NCBI GenBank assembly: GCA_964551475.1
Contig: CAZKCI010000044.1
Location: forward strand, 1 to 54,754
DNA: 54,754 bases
Direction: 5' to 3'
Origin: CAZKCI01 sp964551475
Lineage (GTDB): Bacteria; Auribacterota; Erginobacteria; Erginobacterales; CAZKCI01
Positions 26,854-34,228 of this stretch are shown in pieces (the first letter of the stretch is position 1; every line of letters starts with the position of its first letter). Below the pieces are notes generated by a model, which saw only the letters and a list, made by a program, of their open reading frames with translations, searched no databases and had not been told where the DNA came from. The translations under genes were made by a program, and so were the position numbers.

Positions 26854-27657
26854 GTGGATAAACTCGACGAACTCGAGAGTAAGAGTATTTATATTATCCG
26901 CGAAGCCTATTACCAGTTCAAGAAGATCGCCGTTCTCTGGTCGATCGGGAAGGACTCCACCACGCTGGTCTGGCTCTGCCGGAAGGCCTTCTTCGGGAAG
27001 CTCCCCTTCCCGGTGATGCACATCGACACCTCCTACAAGTTCCCCGAGATGTACCGCTTCCGCGACGAGTACGCGAAGAAGTGGGGTTTCGACCTGATCG
27101 TCGCCCGCAACCAGGAGGCGCTCGCGAAAGGAATGGGGCCGAACCAGGGAGAAAAGCTCGCCTGCTGCAGCGCGCTCAAGACCCAGGCTCTCAAGGACGC
27201 GATCACCGCCCGCGGCTTCAAGGCGATGCTGCTCGGCATCCGCCGCGACGAGCACGGCATCCGGGCCAAGGAGCGGTATTTCTCCCCGCGCAACCAGGAC
27301 TTCCAGTGGGACTATCAGAACCAGCCCCCCGAGCTCTGGGACCAGTACAAGACCCGGGCCGAGGAGGAAACCCACGTCCGCGTCCACCCCCTCCTGCACT
27401 GGACCGAGCTCGACATCTGGTCATACGTCCAGAGGGAGAAGATCCCGATCACCGACCTCTACTTCGCCAGGGATGGGAAAAGGTTCCGCTCCATCGGCTG
27501 CGTCCCCTGTTGCGGGCCCGTCTCCTCGAAGGCGTCGTCGATCGACGAGATCGTGGAGGAACTGAAGACCACGAAGGAAGCGGAACGGGCGGGAAGGGCG
27601 CAAGACAAGGAGTCGATCTATACGATGCAGAAGTTGCGCGCCCTCGGCTATATGTAA
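26854..27657 (+). CDS. cysD: Sulfate adenylyltransferase subunit 2
   Basis: The 267-residue PP-loop ATP pyrophosphatase has SIGKDST at residues 30-36, CCSALKT, and a Cys-bearing SIGCVPCCGP near the C-terminus, as in CysD. With CysN it converts ATP and sulfate to adenosine 5'-phosphosulfate in the cytoplasm. The GTG start is chosen because GTAGGAGGATAA lies just before it. In most genomes cysN follows directly; here it is about 1.95 kb downstream, with a GxxExxY gene and a reverse-strand gene between. The locus suggests activated sulfate for polysaccharide sulfation rather than cysteine supply, but no APS kinase or sulfotransferase is in the window. Confidence 0.93.
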   Translation: MDKLDELESKSIYIIREAYYQFKKIAVLWSIGKDSTTLVWLCRKAFFGKLPFPVMHIDTSYKFPEMYRFRDEYAKKWGFDLIVARNQEALAKGMGPNQGEKLACCSALKTQALKDAITARGFKAMLLGIRRDEHGIRAKERYFSPRNQDFQWDYQNQPPELWDQYKTRAEEETHVRVHPLLHWTELDIWSYVQREKIPITDLYFARDGKRFRSIGCVPCCGPVSSKASSIDEIVEELKTTKEAERAGRAQDKESIYTMQKLRALGYM

Positions 27658-27660
27658 CTA

Positions 27661-27746
27661 CGAATTACGCGAATTACCGACTACGAATTACGCGAATTGC
27701 CAAACTAGAATTACGCGAATTTCAAAAACGCGAATTGCGCGAATTA
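27661..27746 (+). repeat. Array of CGAATTACG words, family E left
   Basis: At least six CGAATT(A/T/G) words with ACG or GCG spacers, for example CGAATTACGCGAATTACC, begin three bases after the cysD stop. The inverted counterpart is at 28217. Confidence 0.85.
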
Positions 27747-27801
27747 AAACGGCTTGGCTTACCCAACTACGGATAACGCAATTAAATAACCGCGGATCTC
27801 G

Positions 27802-28191
27802 ATGAAGCAGAAGTTTGAAAACGGCACTTACGAAATAATCGGCGCGGCGATGGAGGTGCATAAACGACTTGGCCCTGGGCTTCTGGAAGCGGCATATAAA
27901 GAAGCACTGGCGATTGAGTTTACAGAGCGAGGCATTCCGTTCGTCAGGGAAGTTCCATTTCCGGTGATGTACAAGGGCAAGCAAACGAGCAAGCTGTATC
28001 GCGTTGATTTTGTATGCGGCGCCAAGGTGGTCGAGATCAAGGCACTCAAGAATATCGCGAATTGGGAAAGGTCAGTTACGATCAATTACCTTAAGCACAG
28101 CCCGCATAAAGTCGCCTTGCTTATCAATTTTGGCGCGCTTTCCCTGCAACATGAAAGATATGTCGATGAATATAATCCGAACAAGAAGTAG
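27802..28191 (+). CDS. GxxExxY family protein
   Basis: The 129-residue protein carries the defining GLLEAAY motif (about residues 28-34), then VPFPVMYKG, YRVDFVCGAKVVEIKAL and the C-terminal LLINFGA. The D-x(n)-E-x-K pattern (DFVCG...VVEIKA) resembles a PD-(D/E)XK nuclease core, and the family is often considered nuclease-like, but activity is not established. It sits alone in a spacer whose ends are inverted AATTnCGCGAATT arrays, the same layout as the two four-helix-bundle genes. The ATG is 55 bases after the left array, and no strong ribosome-binding site is seen. Confidence 0.88.
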   Translation: MKQKFENGTYEIIGAAMEVHKRLGPGLLEAAYKEALAIEFTERGIPFVREVPFPVMYKGKQTSKLYRVDFVCGAKVVEIKALKNIANWERSVTINYLKHSPHKVALLINFGALSLQHERYVDEYNPNKK

Positions 28192-28216
28192 GGAAGAGTC
28201 AAGCTATGCCGAGGTC

Positions 28217-28320
28217 GAATTCGCGGAATTCCCGCTACAAACAGGCGATGCCCTCAAAATTGGCTATCATAAGCAGGGGGGATATTGAATGCATGAGGGC
28301 TCAATTCGCGGAATTTGTAG
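28217..28320 (-). repeat. AATTCGCGGAATT words, family E right
   Basis: Two groups (28217-28234 and 28302-28320) carry words whose reverse complement, AATTCCGCGAATT, matches the array at 27661. The second group ends just before the 3' end of the minus-strand gene at 28323. In the sense of that gene it is therefore a downstream array in the same orientation as the one after cysD. Confidence 0.75.
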
Positions 28321-28322
28321 TT

Positions 28323-29504
28323 TCATAGATCGCGAAGCGGATTCAGCGTAAGCTCCATATTCTCGTTCGGCTTATCCCTAGTCATATAGATTCGATGCAC
28401 CAGGATGAAAAATATTCCAACGGCCAGAAAAAGCGGCTGATAATCAAAAAGGGGCACCCATAGCAAAGCGCAACCGGCCGGCCGATACCGGCTCGGCACC
28501 ACCGCGCTGATCGTATGCAGTGTAGGCAGCAGCGCGATCATGAGCGAGTAAAGCATCATTTTTGGTGAAACTGCCACATAGGCAAGCAGAGTCACATAGA
28601 GGAGCGGATACTTATCCTGCGACCTGAAAGCGTTGCGGCAGGACCAAAGCCAGATGCAGGCGACAAGAATGCACCATGCGATATACATGGCGATTGCAGC
28701 GGTGGCGTCAAGACCCAAGCGGCTCGCTATGGCCTGGCTGAGGACAAGCGAACTGGGGTTGAGATGCCCTTTTTCGGAGAAGGAGGCGGCGATATTGGAG
28801 GAAATAAACCGGTCCCAGAGCTCCGGCTGGGCCAGGTAAGACGCGAGATATACCAGGCCGACCGCGAGAGACAGGGAGAGCCAGATCGACAAGGCTTTGC
28901 GGGAGCGCTCGATAATAAATATCACTGGCCCCAGGGCAAAAGTTACCAACTTGGCAAAGGACGAGAGGAAAATACCAACGCCGCCGAGAACAGTTTTTTG
29001 CCTTAGGAGCAGGTAGATTCCGCCCCAGAGCAGTGCTTGCTCGAATATGGATAGATTCCCGGCTATCAGATCTACCATGGTGGCGCCCTGATAGCCGAGC
29101 AAGGCGGTGACGAGCAATGGCCATACATCCGCTCGCGTCGTAGGCACGACTCGGGTCCATATCCAGATCAGCAACCCGAGGGCGAGCAGCTTGGCCGCCA
29201 AGAACGAGAAATACGCTTCAGAGTAGCCGATCCGGCTCAAGGGCCCCAAGATGGTCAGACAATGGGGCGGATAGATGAAGGTCAGAATGATTCCGCGGCC
29301 GGACACATCTCTTAACGACTGGAGATTATAGGGATCCAAACCCCGCTCGTATGCTTGGGCGGCATAATAGTAGGTTCTAAAGTCGTACTGTTCTTTCCCG
29401 TCCAGGATAGGGATCAGATTGCGAGCGACATAGACTGTCGAAACGAGGACGATGGCTGCTATAAGCGCTTTATACATCGAGTGTTGGGCTGGGGACGGGT
29501 TCAT
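28323..29504 (-). CDS. GT87-like (DUF2029) polytopic mannosyl/glycosyltransferase
   Basis: The 393-residue membrane protein has about ten hydrophobic segments. After the first (about 12-32), the loop YDFRTYYYAAQAYERGLDPY carries the acidic residue and the tyrosine-rich pattern of GT87 transferases, followed by FIYPP, typical of the family. Such proteins use polyprenyl-phosphate sugars at the outer face of the inner membrane. It is the only minus-strand gene inside the polysaccharide locus and has its own promoter-like sequence. It lies between cysD and cysN, so it or its spacer was probably inserted there. Confidence 0.78.
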   Translation of the reverse strand: MNPSPAQHSMYKALIAAIVLVSTVYVARNLIPILDGKEQYDFRTYYYAAQAYERGLDPYNLQSLRDVSGRGIILTFIYPPHCLTILGPLSRIGYSEAYFSFLAAKLLALGLLIWIWTRVVPTTRADVWPLLVTALLGYQGATMVDLIAGNLSIFEQALLWGGIYLLLRQKTVLGGVGIFLSSFAKLVTFALGPVIFIIERSRKALSIWLSLSLAVGLVYLASYLAQPELWDRFISSNIAASFSEKGHLNPSSLVLSQAIASRLGLDATAAIAMYIAWCILVACIWLWSCRNAFRSQDKYPLLYVTLLAYVAVSPKMMLYSLMIALLPTLHTISAVVPSRYRPAGCALLWVPLFDYQPLFLAVGIFFILVHRIYMTRDKPNENMELTLNPLRDL

Positions 29505-29541
29505 TCGTGATTATCCCTTTATGCCGGAAGGCAGGGGGAAT

Positions 29542-29570
29542 ATAGTATGAGAATAAGCTAAGCAAATCAA
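29542..29570 (-). promoter_or_regulatory. Promoter-like sequence for the GT87-like gene
   Basis: On the minus strand, TTGATT (29570-29565) and TACTAT (29547-29542) are 17 bp apart. Initiation would fall near 29535, about 30 nt before the ATG at 29504. Confidence 0.55.
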
Positions 29571-29611
29571 CACAATTGCAGGATAACTGACCTATATTCA
29601 TGGAGGTAGTA

Positions 29612-30850
29612 ATGGATCACCTGAGATTTGTCATAGTAGGCCATGTTGATCACGGCAAGTCGACCTTGATCGGCCGTCTTCTCTACGACACCGAGTCCCT
29701 CCCTAAAGACAAGCTGGACGAGATTCGCTCTGCCTGCAAGGAGATGGGGGAGGAGGTCGAGTTCGCCTACGTGGTCGACCACCTGGAGGAGGAGCGCCGG
29801 GGTCATCTGACCATCGACACCGCCCAGGTTTTCTTCCGCACTCCCCGCCGGGACTACGTGATCATCGACGCCCCCGGTCACCGGGAGTTCCTGAAGAACA
29901 TGATCACCGGGGCCGCCCAGGCCGAAGCCGCGGTCCTGATCGTGGACGCCGCCGAGGGGATCCGGGAGCAGACCCAGCGCCACGCCTTCATCGTCGGCCT
30001 CCTGGGCTTGAAACAGCTGATCGTGGCGGTGAACAAGCTCGACCTCGTGAATTTCTCCGAGGAGAAATTCAACAAGTTGAGCGCGGAGATGCAGGCCTTC
30101 CTCAAGCAAATAAGTCTTTTCCCCAGCCACATCATCCCCATTGCGGCGAACAAGGGGGACAATATCTCGAAACGGTCGGAGAAGATGCCTTGGTATAAGG
30201 GGCCGACACTCCTCGAAGCGCTGGATTCATTCAAGAACCTCCCCTCGTCGGCCGACAAGCCGATGCGCTTCCCCGTCCAGGACATCTACGCTATCGACGG
30301 CGAGAAGGTCGTCGTCGGCCGCCTGGAGTCGGGCCGCATCCGGGAAGGTGATGAGGTGGTTTTTCTCCCGTCCGGAACCAAATCCCGTGTCCGCGCCCTG
30401 AAAATCTTCCTCGCCGAAGGCAAGAAAGATGCCGAAGCGGGGGAGTCGATCGGCCTGGTTTTCGATCCCGAGGTTGCCGCCCATCGGGGAGAGGTAGTCT
30501 GCCCGAAGGCCAAACTTCCGCCGGTCACCACGCGCGTCAAGGCCAGCATCTTTTCAATGTCTCGCGTTCCGCTCCAGGTCGGTGAGGAGCTGATCTTCCG
30601 CTGCGCCACACAGGAGGTCCCGGCGCGGGTGGGAAAGATCGAGGAGAGGATCAACTCCTCTACGCTGGAGGTTCTGGAAAAGAAGGCCTCTCGCCTGGAA
30701 GAGACGGAGGTGGGGGAGGCGGTGATCGCCACCGCCCGGCCCGTTGTGGCGGAGTCGTTCTACGACACCAAGGAGTTGGGCCGCTTCGTCCTTTCGCGGG
30801 GCGATAACACCGTCGCCGGCGGGATCGTTCTGGCCGACAAAAGCATTTAG
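29612..30850 (+). CDS. cysN: Sulfate adenylyltransferase subunit 1 (GTPase)
   Basis: The 413-residue translation-factor-like GTPase has G1 GHVDHGKST (10-18), G3 DAPGH (86-90), G4 NKLD (141-144), then EF-Tu-like beta-barrel domains 2 and 3. GTP hydrolysis by CysN drives APS formation by CysD. An in-frame ATG at 29600 also exists, but GGAGG (29602-29606) five bases before the ATG at 29612 decides the start. There is no fused CysC kinase domain. The stop TAG lies inside a dispersed repeat of family F. Confidence 0.93.
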   Translation: MDHLRFVIVGHVDHGKSTLIGRLLYDTESLPKDKLDEIRSACKEMGEEVEFAYVVDHLEEERRGHLTIDTAQVFFRTPRRDYVIIDAPGHREFLKNMITGAAQAEAAVLIVDAAEGIREQTQRHAFIVGLLGLKQLIVAVNKLDLVNFSEEKFNKLSAEMQAFLKQISLFPSHIIPIAANKGDNISKRSEKMPWYKGPTLLEALDSFKNLPSSADKPMRFPVQDIYAIDGEKVVVGRLESGRIREGDEVVFLPSGTKSRVRALKIFLAEGKKDAEAGESIGLVFDPEVAAHRGEVVCPKAKLPPVTTRVKASIFSMSRVPLQVGEELIFRCATQEVPARVGKIEERINSSTLEVLEKKASRLEETEVGEAVIATARPVVAESFYDTKELGRFVLSRGDNTVAGGIVLADKSI

Positions 30851-30880
30851 CCGCGAAAAGGCTCAAAAAGCGCAAAGAGT
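30849..30880 (+). repeat. Dispersed repeat family F at cysN stop
   Basis: The element begins TAGCCGCGAAAAGGCTCAAA. Its first bases overlap the TAG stop codon of cysN. The same arrangement is seen at 36914. Confidence 0.85.
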
Positions 30881-30905
30881 GATAGGCCCAAAAGGAATTT
30901 TCCGC

Positions 30906-32216
30906 ATGGCGGATAGGACTATAATTTCATCCCGGGTGGAACAGGCTAGCGGCCGCAGCAGCGGGTCCAAGCTCCTGAGAAATCTGGAAGAGATATCGCC
31001 CGCAGTATGGGTAACGGTGCTCTGCGCGGTCGCCTTCGGCCTCCGTCTGGCCTGGGTTCTCTGGGCCCCGACTCTTCCTCATTCTGATTTTAGATGGTAC
31101 TACGAGCGCGCCTTGGAGATCGCTTCTAGCAATAGGTATGGCTATCCTGAACCCACGGTTCACTTTATTTTTGGGTATCCGTTGTTCCTGGCGCTGATTT
31201 TTAAGGCATTCGGTCCCAACCTGCTGGCGGCAAAGTTGACTGGAGTCTTGCTGAACACCGGTGTGTGTGCGCTTGGGTACTGGATATTTCGGTCGTGTGG
31301 GGGAGAGATAGTGGGGAAAATCGCGTCGGCACTCCTGGCGTTTTATCCGACCTATATATTTACCACCAGTTTGCTGGCATCGGAGCATTTGTTCACTTTT
31401 CTTTTCCTCCTTGCGCTAGGGGTATTCCTAGCCTGCCGCCGGAGGCTGCCGGTTTTTGGCAGTGTGATCGGGGGGCTCATTCTCGGCCTCTCCGCTCTGG
31501 TCAGACCCCAAGCCATCCTAATACCGGCTTGTATCGGGATCTGGATTTTCATCTTCTGGGGAAAAGAGAGGTATCGGCGCAAGTTCGGTATATTTTCCCT
31601 GGTATCCTTGTGCGCGCTAGCGGGGTATTCGCCCTGGCCGATACGGAACTACCTGGCCTTCAAGACGTTGTATTTCGGCGCGGGAGACGGGGGGCACTCG
31701 TTCTATTATCCCAATACATACGATGGTATGCGGCTAGCGGAAGAACTAAGAATGAGTCAAAAGCCCGAGGGCCTTGCTGAAATAGAGATGGATCGAAAAT
31801 TTTACCGCTTGGGGGTCCAGTCAGTTTTGCGAGAGCCGGGGTATGTATTGAAGAATATCGTCGTCTGGAAATGGAGGCGGTTTTTTGGTCCGGATCTTTC
31901 GTGGGTTCCCGGATATAATTTTGCTCGAGTGTCCCGAGCCATATCGCATCGGAACTTGATTTATAATGCCGTTGAATATACTTGCGGTTTCGCGTATGTG
32001 CTTCTGTTCTCCCTGTTCGTATTGGGCGCAATCCGCAGATGCAAGCCTGCGGAAGATTATCTATTTATCCTTATTGTATTGTGCTGGATAGCAATCATAA
32101 GCGTGTTTCACGGGGCGCCTCGTTTCAACTTTCCACTCGTGCCAATTTATGCATATTTTGCGGCGAGTTCAATCCGGGCATTCATGATCTGGAGACTCGA
32201 ACGCCTGAAGTTATGA
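30906..32216 (+). CDS. GT39-like polytopic glycosyltransferase
   Basis: The 436-residue protein has about ten membrane segments starting at about 34-53. The first loop, LPHSDFRWYYERALEIA, carries the acidic residue expected of GT-C enzymes. The frame is open upstream into cysN, but the ATG at 30906, with AGGAA before it and a protein start typical for the family, is preferred over 30744. Its end overlaps the next gene by ATGA, so the two are translationally coupled, suggesting a joint role in polymer assembly. Confidence 0.78.
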   Translation: MADRTIISSRVEQASGRSSGSKLLRNLEEISPAVWVTVLCAVAFGLRLAWVLWAPTLPHSDFRWYYERALEIASSNRYGYPEPTVHFIFGYPLFLALIFKAFGPNLLAAKLTGVLLNTGVCALGYWIFRSCGGEIVGKIASALLAFYPTYIFTTSLLASEHLFTFLFLLALGVFLACRRRLPVFGSVIGGLILGLSALVRPQAILIPACIGIWIFIFWGKERYRRKFGIFSLVSLCALAGYSPWPIRNYLAFKTLYFGAGDGGHSFYYPNTYDGMRLAEELRMSQKPEGLAEIEMDRKFYRLGVQSVLREPGYVLKNIVVWKWRRFFGPDLSWVPGYNFARVSRAISHRNLIYNAVEYTCGFAYVLLFSLFVLGAIRRCKPAEDYLFILIVLCWIAIISVFHGAPRFNFPLVPIYAYFAASSIRAFMIWRLERLKL

Positions 32217-33598
32217 AGAAGATTATGGATAGTAGAGAAAATATATTTCCAGGCGAAACAGCCGCTATGAAGCTCGCGAATAAAGTCATGGTTATCGGCC
32301 TCGACGGCTTCCCCTACACGCTGGCCCGCCGGTTCATCGCGGAGGGCCTGATGCCCAACCTGGCCGGTCTCCTCCAGGAAGGGGAGCTGGTCCAGATGGA
32401 CTCGGTCCTCCCCACCGTCTCCGGCGTAGCCTGGGCGGCGTTCCAGACCGGCCGGAACCCGGGTGATTTCGGGATCTTCGGCTTCAGCGATCTGGACCGG
32501 GATCTGAATCTGCTCCTTCCCAATGCCTCCGATCTCCGTGCGAAGACGATCTACGAGTATGCCTCCGAGCAGGGGAAACGGGTGATCTCACTAGGCGTCC
32601 CCAACACCTACCCCCCCCGCCCGGTCAATGGTATCATGGTCGGCGATTTTATCAGCCCTTCGCTGGAGAAGGCGGTGTACCCCGCGTCCGCCCTCCTCAA
32701 GCTCCAGCGCAACGGATACATCATGGACATCAACCCGGCCAAGGCCCGCGAATCGTTGGATTATTTCAAGGAGGAGCATTTGCGAGTCTTCGAGGGGAGG
32801 GTGAAAACACTCTTCTCCCTCTGGGACACGGAGCAGTGGGACCTATTCGTGATGCACTTTATGGATACGGACCGCATAAACCACTTCTTATTCAGGTTTT
32901 GGGATTCGGAAGAATCCCAAAACCTGAATAAGAGATACTTTATCGACTTTTATCGACGGATCGACGGTCTTCTGGGGAAGATCAAAGCGAAACTGACGAA
33001 AGACATCCAGCTCATCGTCCTCTCCGATCACGGTTTTTGCCGGGTGAAGAACGAGGTCCAGCTCAACGCCTGGCTCCTTTCCCGCGGCTATCTTGAATAC
33101 TCTCGTCCCCCCGCTCACGATCTCGATTTTCCCGCTATCTCGCCCCGGTCCAGGGCTTTCGCCCTCGTTCCGGGACGGATCCACATACTGAGGGAAGGGT
33201 TATGGAAGAACGGATCGGTTCCCTCCGCCGACTATGAGTCGGTCCGAAACTCGATAATCTCAGATCTCAAGAATTTCAAATCTCAAAACGGCGATCAGGT
33301 TTGCAAGCAGGTTTTCCGGAAGGAAGATTATTTTCGAGGGAGTTGCCTCGAAAAGGCTCCGGACATCGTGATCGACCCTCACGACGGCTACGACTTCAAG
33401 GCAGGACTGGGGAAGCGGGAGATATTCACGTCGAGCGCGATCAGCGGGATGCACACCTATTCCGACGCGCTGCTCTATATGCAGGGCGTCAGTCGGTATG
33501 AAAAGAGACCGGTGATCTGGGATCTCGCGCCGACGATTCTCCGCATGCAAGGCATCCCGATCCCGGAAGGGTTGGAAGGGGAGACGCTAATACAATAG
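32213..33598 (+). CDS. Alkaline-phosphatase-superfamily phosphodiesterase
   Basis: The 461-residue protein has a metal-binding GLDGFP near residue 27, the nucleophile region PTVSGVAWAAFQTGRNPG, the second-site motif MHFMDTDRINHF, LSDHGF and a late GMHTYSD histidine. This matches the type I phosphodiesterase/nucleotide pyrophosphatase branch. No signal peptide is seen, so it may be cytoplasmic. Substrate unknown; a phosphate- or sulfate-ester in polysaccharide metabolism is plausible. The start at 32213 is chosen for the ATGA overlap; ATG at 32267 (MKLANK) is an alternative. A perfect 21-bp hairpin lies within the coding sequence at 32887-32932. Confidence 0.85.
   Translation: MKKIMDSRENIFPGETAAMKLANKVMVIGLDGFPYTLARRFIAEGLMPNLAGLLQEGELVQMDSVLPTVSGVAWAAFQTGRNPGDFGIFGFSDLDRDLNLLLPNASDLRAKTIYEYASEQGKRVISLGVPNTYPPRPVNGIMVGDFISPSLEKAVYPASALLKLQRNGYIMDINPAKARESLDYFKEEHLRVFEGRVKTLFSLWDTEQWDLFVMHFMDTDRINHFLFRFWDSEESQNLNKRYFIDFYRRIDGLLGKIKAKLTKDIQLIVLSDHGFCRVKNEVQLNAWLLSRGYLEYSRPPAHDLDFPAISPRSRAFALVPGRIHILREGLWKNGSVPSADYESVRNSIISDLKNFKSQNGDQVCKQVFRKEDYFRGSCLEKAPDIVIDPHDGYDFKAGLGKREIFTSSAISGMHTYSDALLYMQGVSRYEKRPVIWDLAPTILRMQGIPIPEGLEGETLIQ
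32887..32932. repeat. Perfect 21-bp hairpin inside a coding sequence
   Basis: The left arm 32887-32907 and right arm 32912-32932 are exact reverse complements around a GGAA loop. The arms begin CTTATTCAGG and end CCTGAATAAG. They encode part of the HFLFRFWDSEESQNLNKR segment of the phosphodiesterase. Confidence 0.95.
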
Positions 33599-33599
33599 C

Positions 33600-33704
33600 C
33601 GTTGAAATCGGGAAGAACAAATACCGTTGAAAACGTTGAAATCGTTGAAATCGGAAAAGACAAAGGACAAATACCGTTGAAATCGTTGAAGGCGTTCAAA
33701 TCGT
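33600..33704 (+). repeat. Nonamer array CGTTGAAAT, family D left
   Basis: The array has one unit at 33600, three tandem units at 33625-33653 and three more at 33675-33704, separated by two copies of an ACAAATAC stretch. It begins one base after the phosphodiesterase stop. The inverted counterpart is at 34124. Confidence 0.92.
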
Positions 33705-33736
33705 AAAAGGCATAACCCCCGAAATGGGCTACGGCT

Positions 33737-34126
33737 ATGAAGATCAATCACTTTGAGGACCTGGAATGCTGGAAGTTGGGAAGGGATTTGAGCAAGGGGA
33801 TATATATGCTTACCAGAAAACCGTTGTTCGCCAAAGACTATGGCTTGGTGGATCAGGTCCGGCGATCGGCGGTTTCCGTGATGACCAACATTGCCGAGGG
33901 CTTCGAAAAAGGGACAAACAAGGATTTCGTCAAATACCTCTATATTGCTCGTGGATCATCGGGTGAAACGCGCAGTCTCCTCTATGTTGCCCTGGATCAA
34001 GGGTACATTTCAGCGGATGAATTCGAACGCTCCAAGAGTCTGTGTATCAGGTGTTCGCAGGTAATCTATGGCCTGATCCAATACTTGGTGAAGCATAAGG
34101 ATTGGAGAACAGGAGAGCCGAGTTGA
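33737..34126 (+). CDS. Four-helix-bundle protein (S23/TIGR02436 family), second copy
   Basis: The 129-residue protein has FEDLECWKLGRDLSKGIY, FAKDYGLVDQVRRSAVSV, NIAEGFEKGTNKDF and the C-terminal helix pair of the family. It is clearly a paralogue, not a recent duplicate, of the protein at 26342. Its stop codon TGA is the first part of the right-hand nonamer array (AGTTGAACGATTTC). The spacer is bounded by CGTTGAAAT arrays on the left and CGATTTCAA arrays on the right. No conserved neighbour gene explains it. Function unknown. Confidence 0.88.
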   Translation: MKINHFEDLECWKLGRDLSKGIYMLTRKPLFAKDYGLVDQVRRSAVSVMTNIAEGFEKGTNKDFVKYLYIARGSSGETRSLLYVALDQGYISADEFERSKSLCIRCSQVIYGLIQYLVKHKDWRTGEPS

Positions 34127-34219
34127 ACGATTTCAACGGCTTCAACGATTTGAACGATTTCAACGGTAGTATATTTGTTCCGATTTCAACGACTTCAACG
34201 ATTTGAACGATTTCAACGG
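34124..34219 (-). repeat. Nonamer array CGATTTCAA, family D right
   Basis: Two blocks (34124-34161 and 34179-34219) each hold about four tandem nonamers, the reverse complement of the array at 33600. The block ends 9 bases before the next start codon. Confidence 0.92.
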
Positions 34220-34228
34220 TGGTTACTT

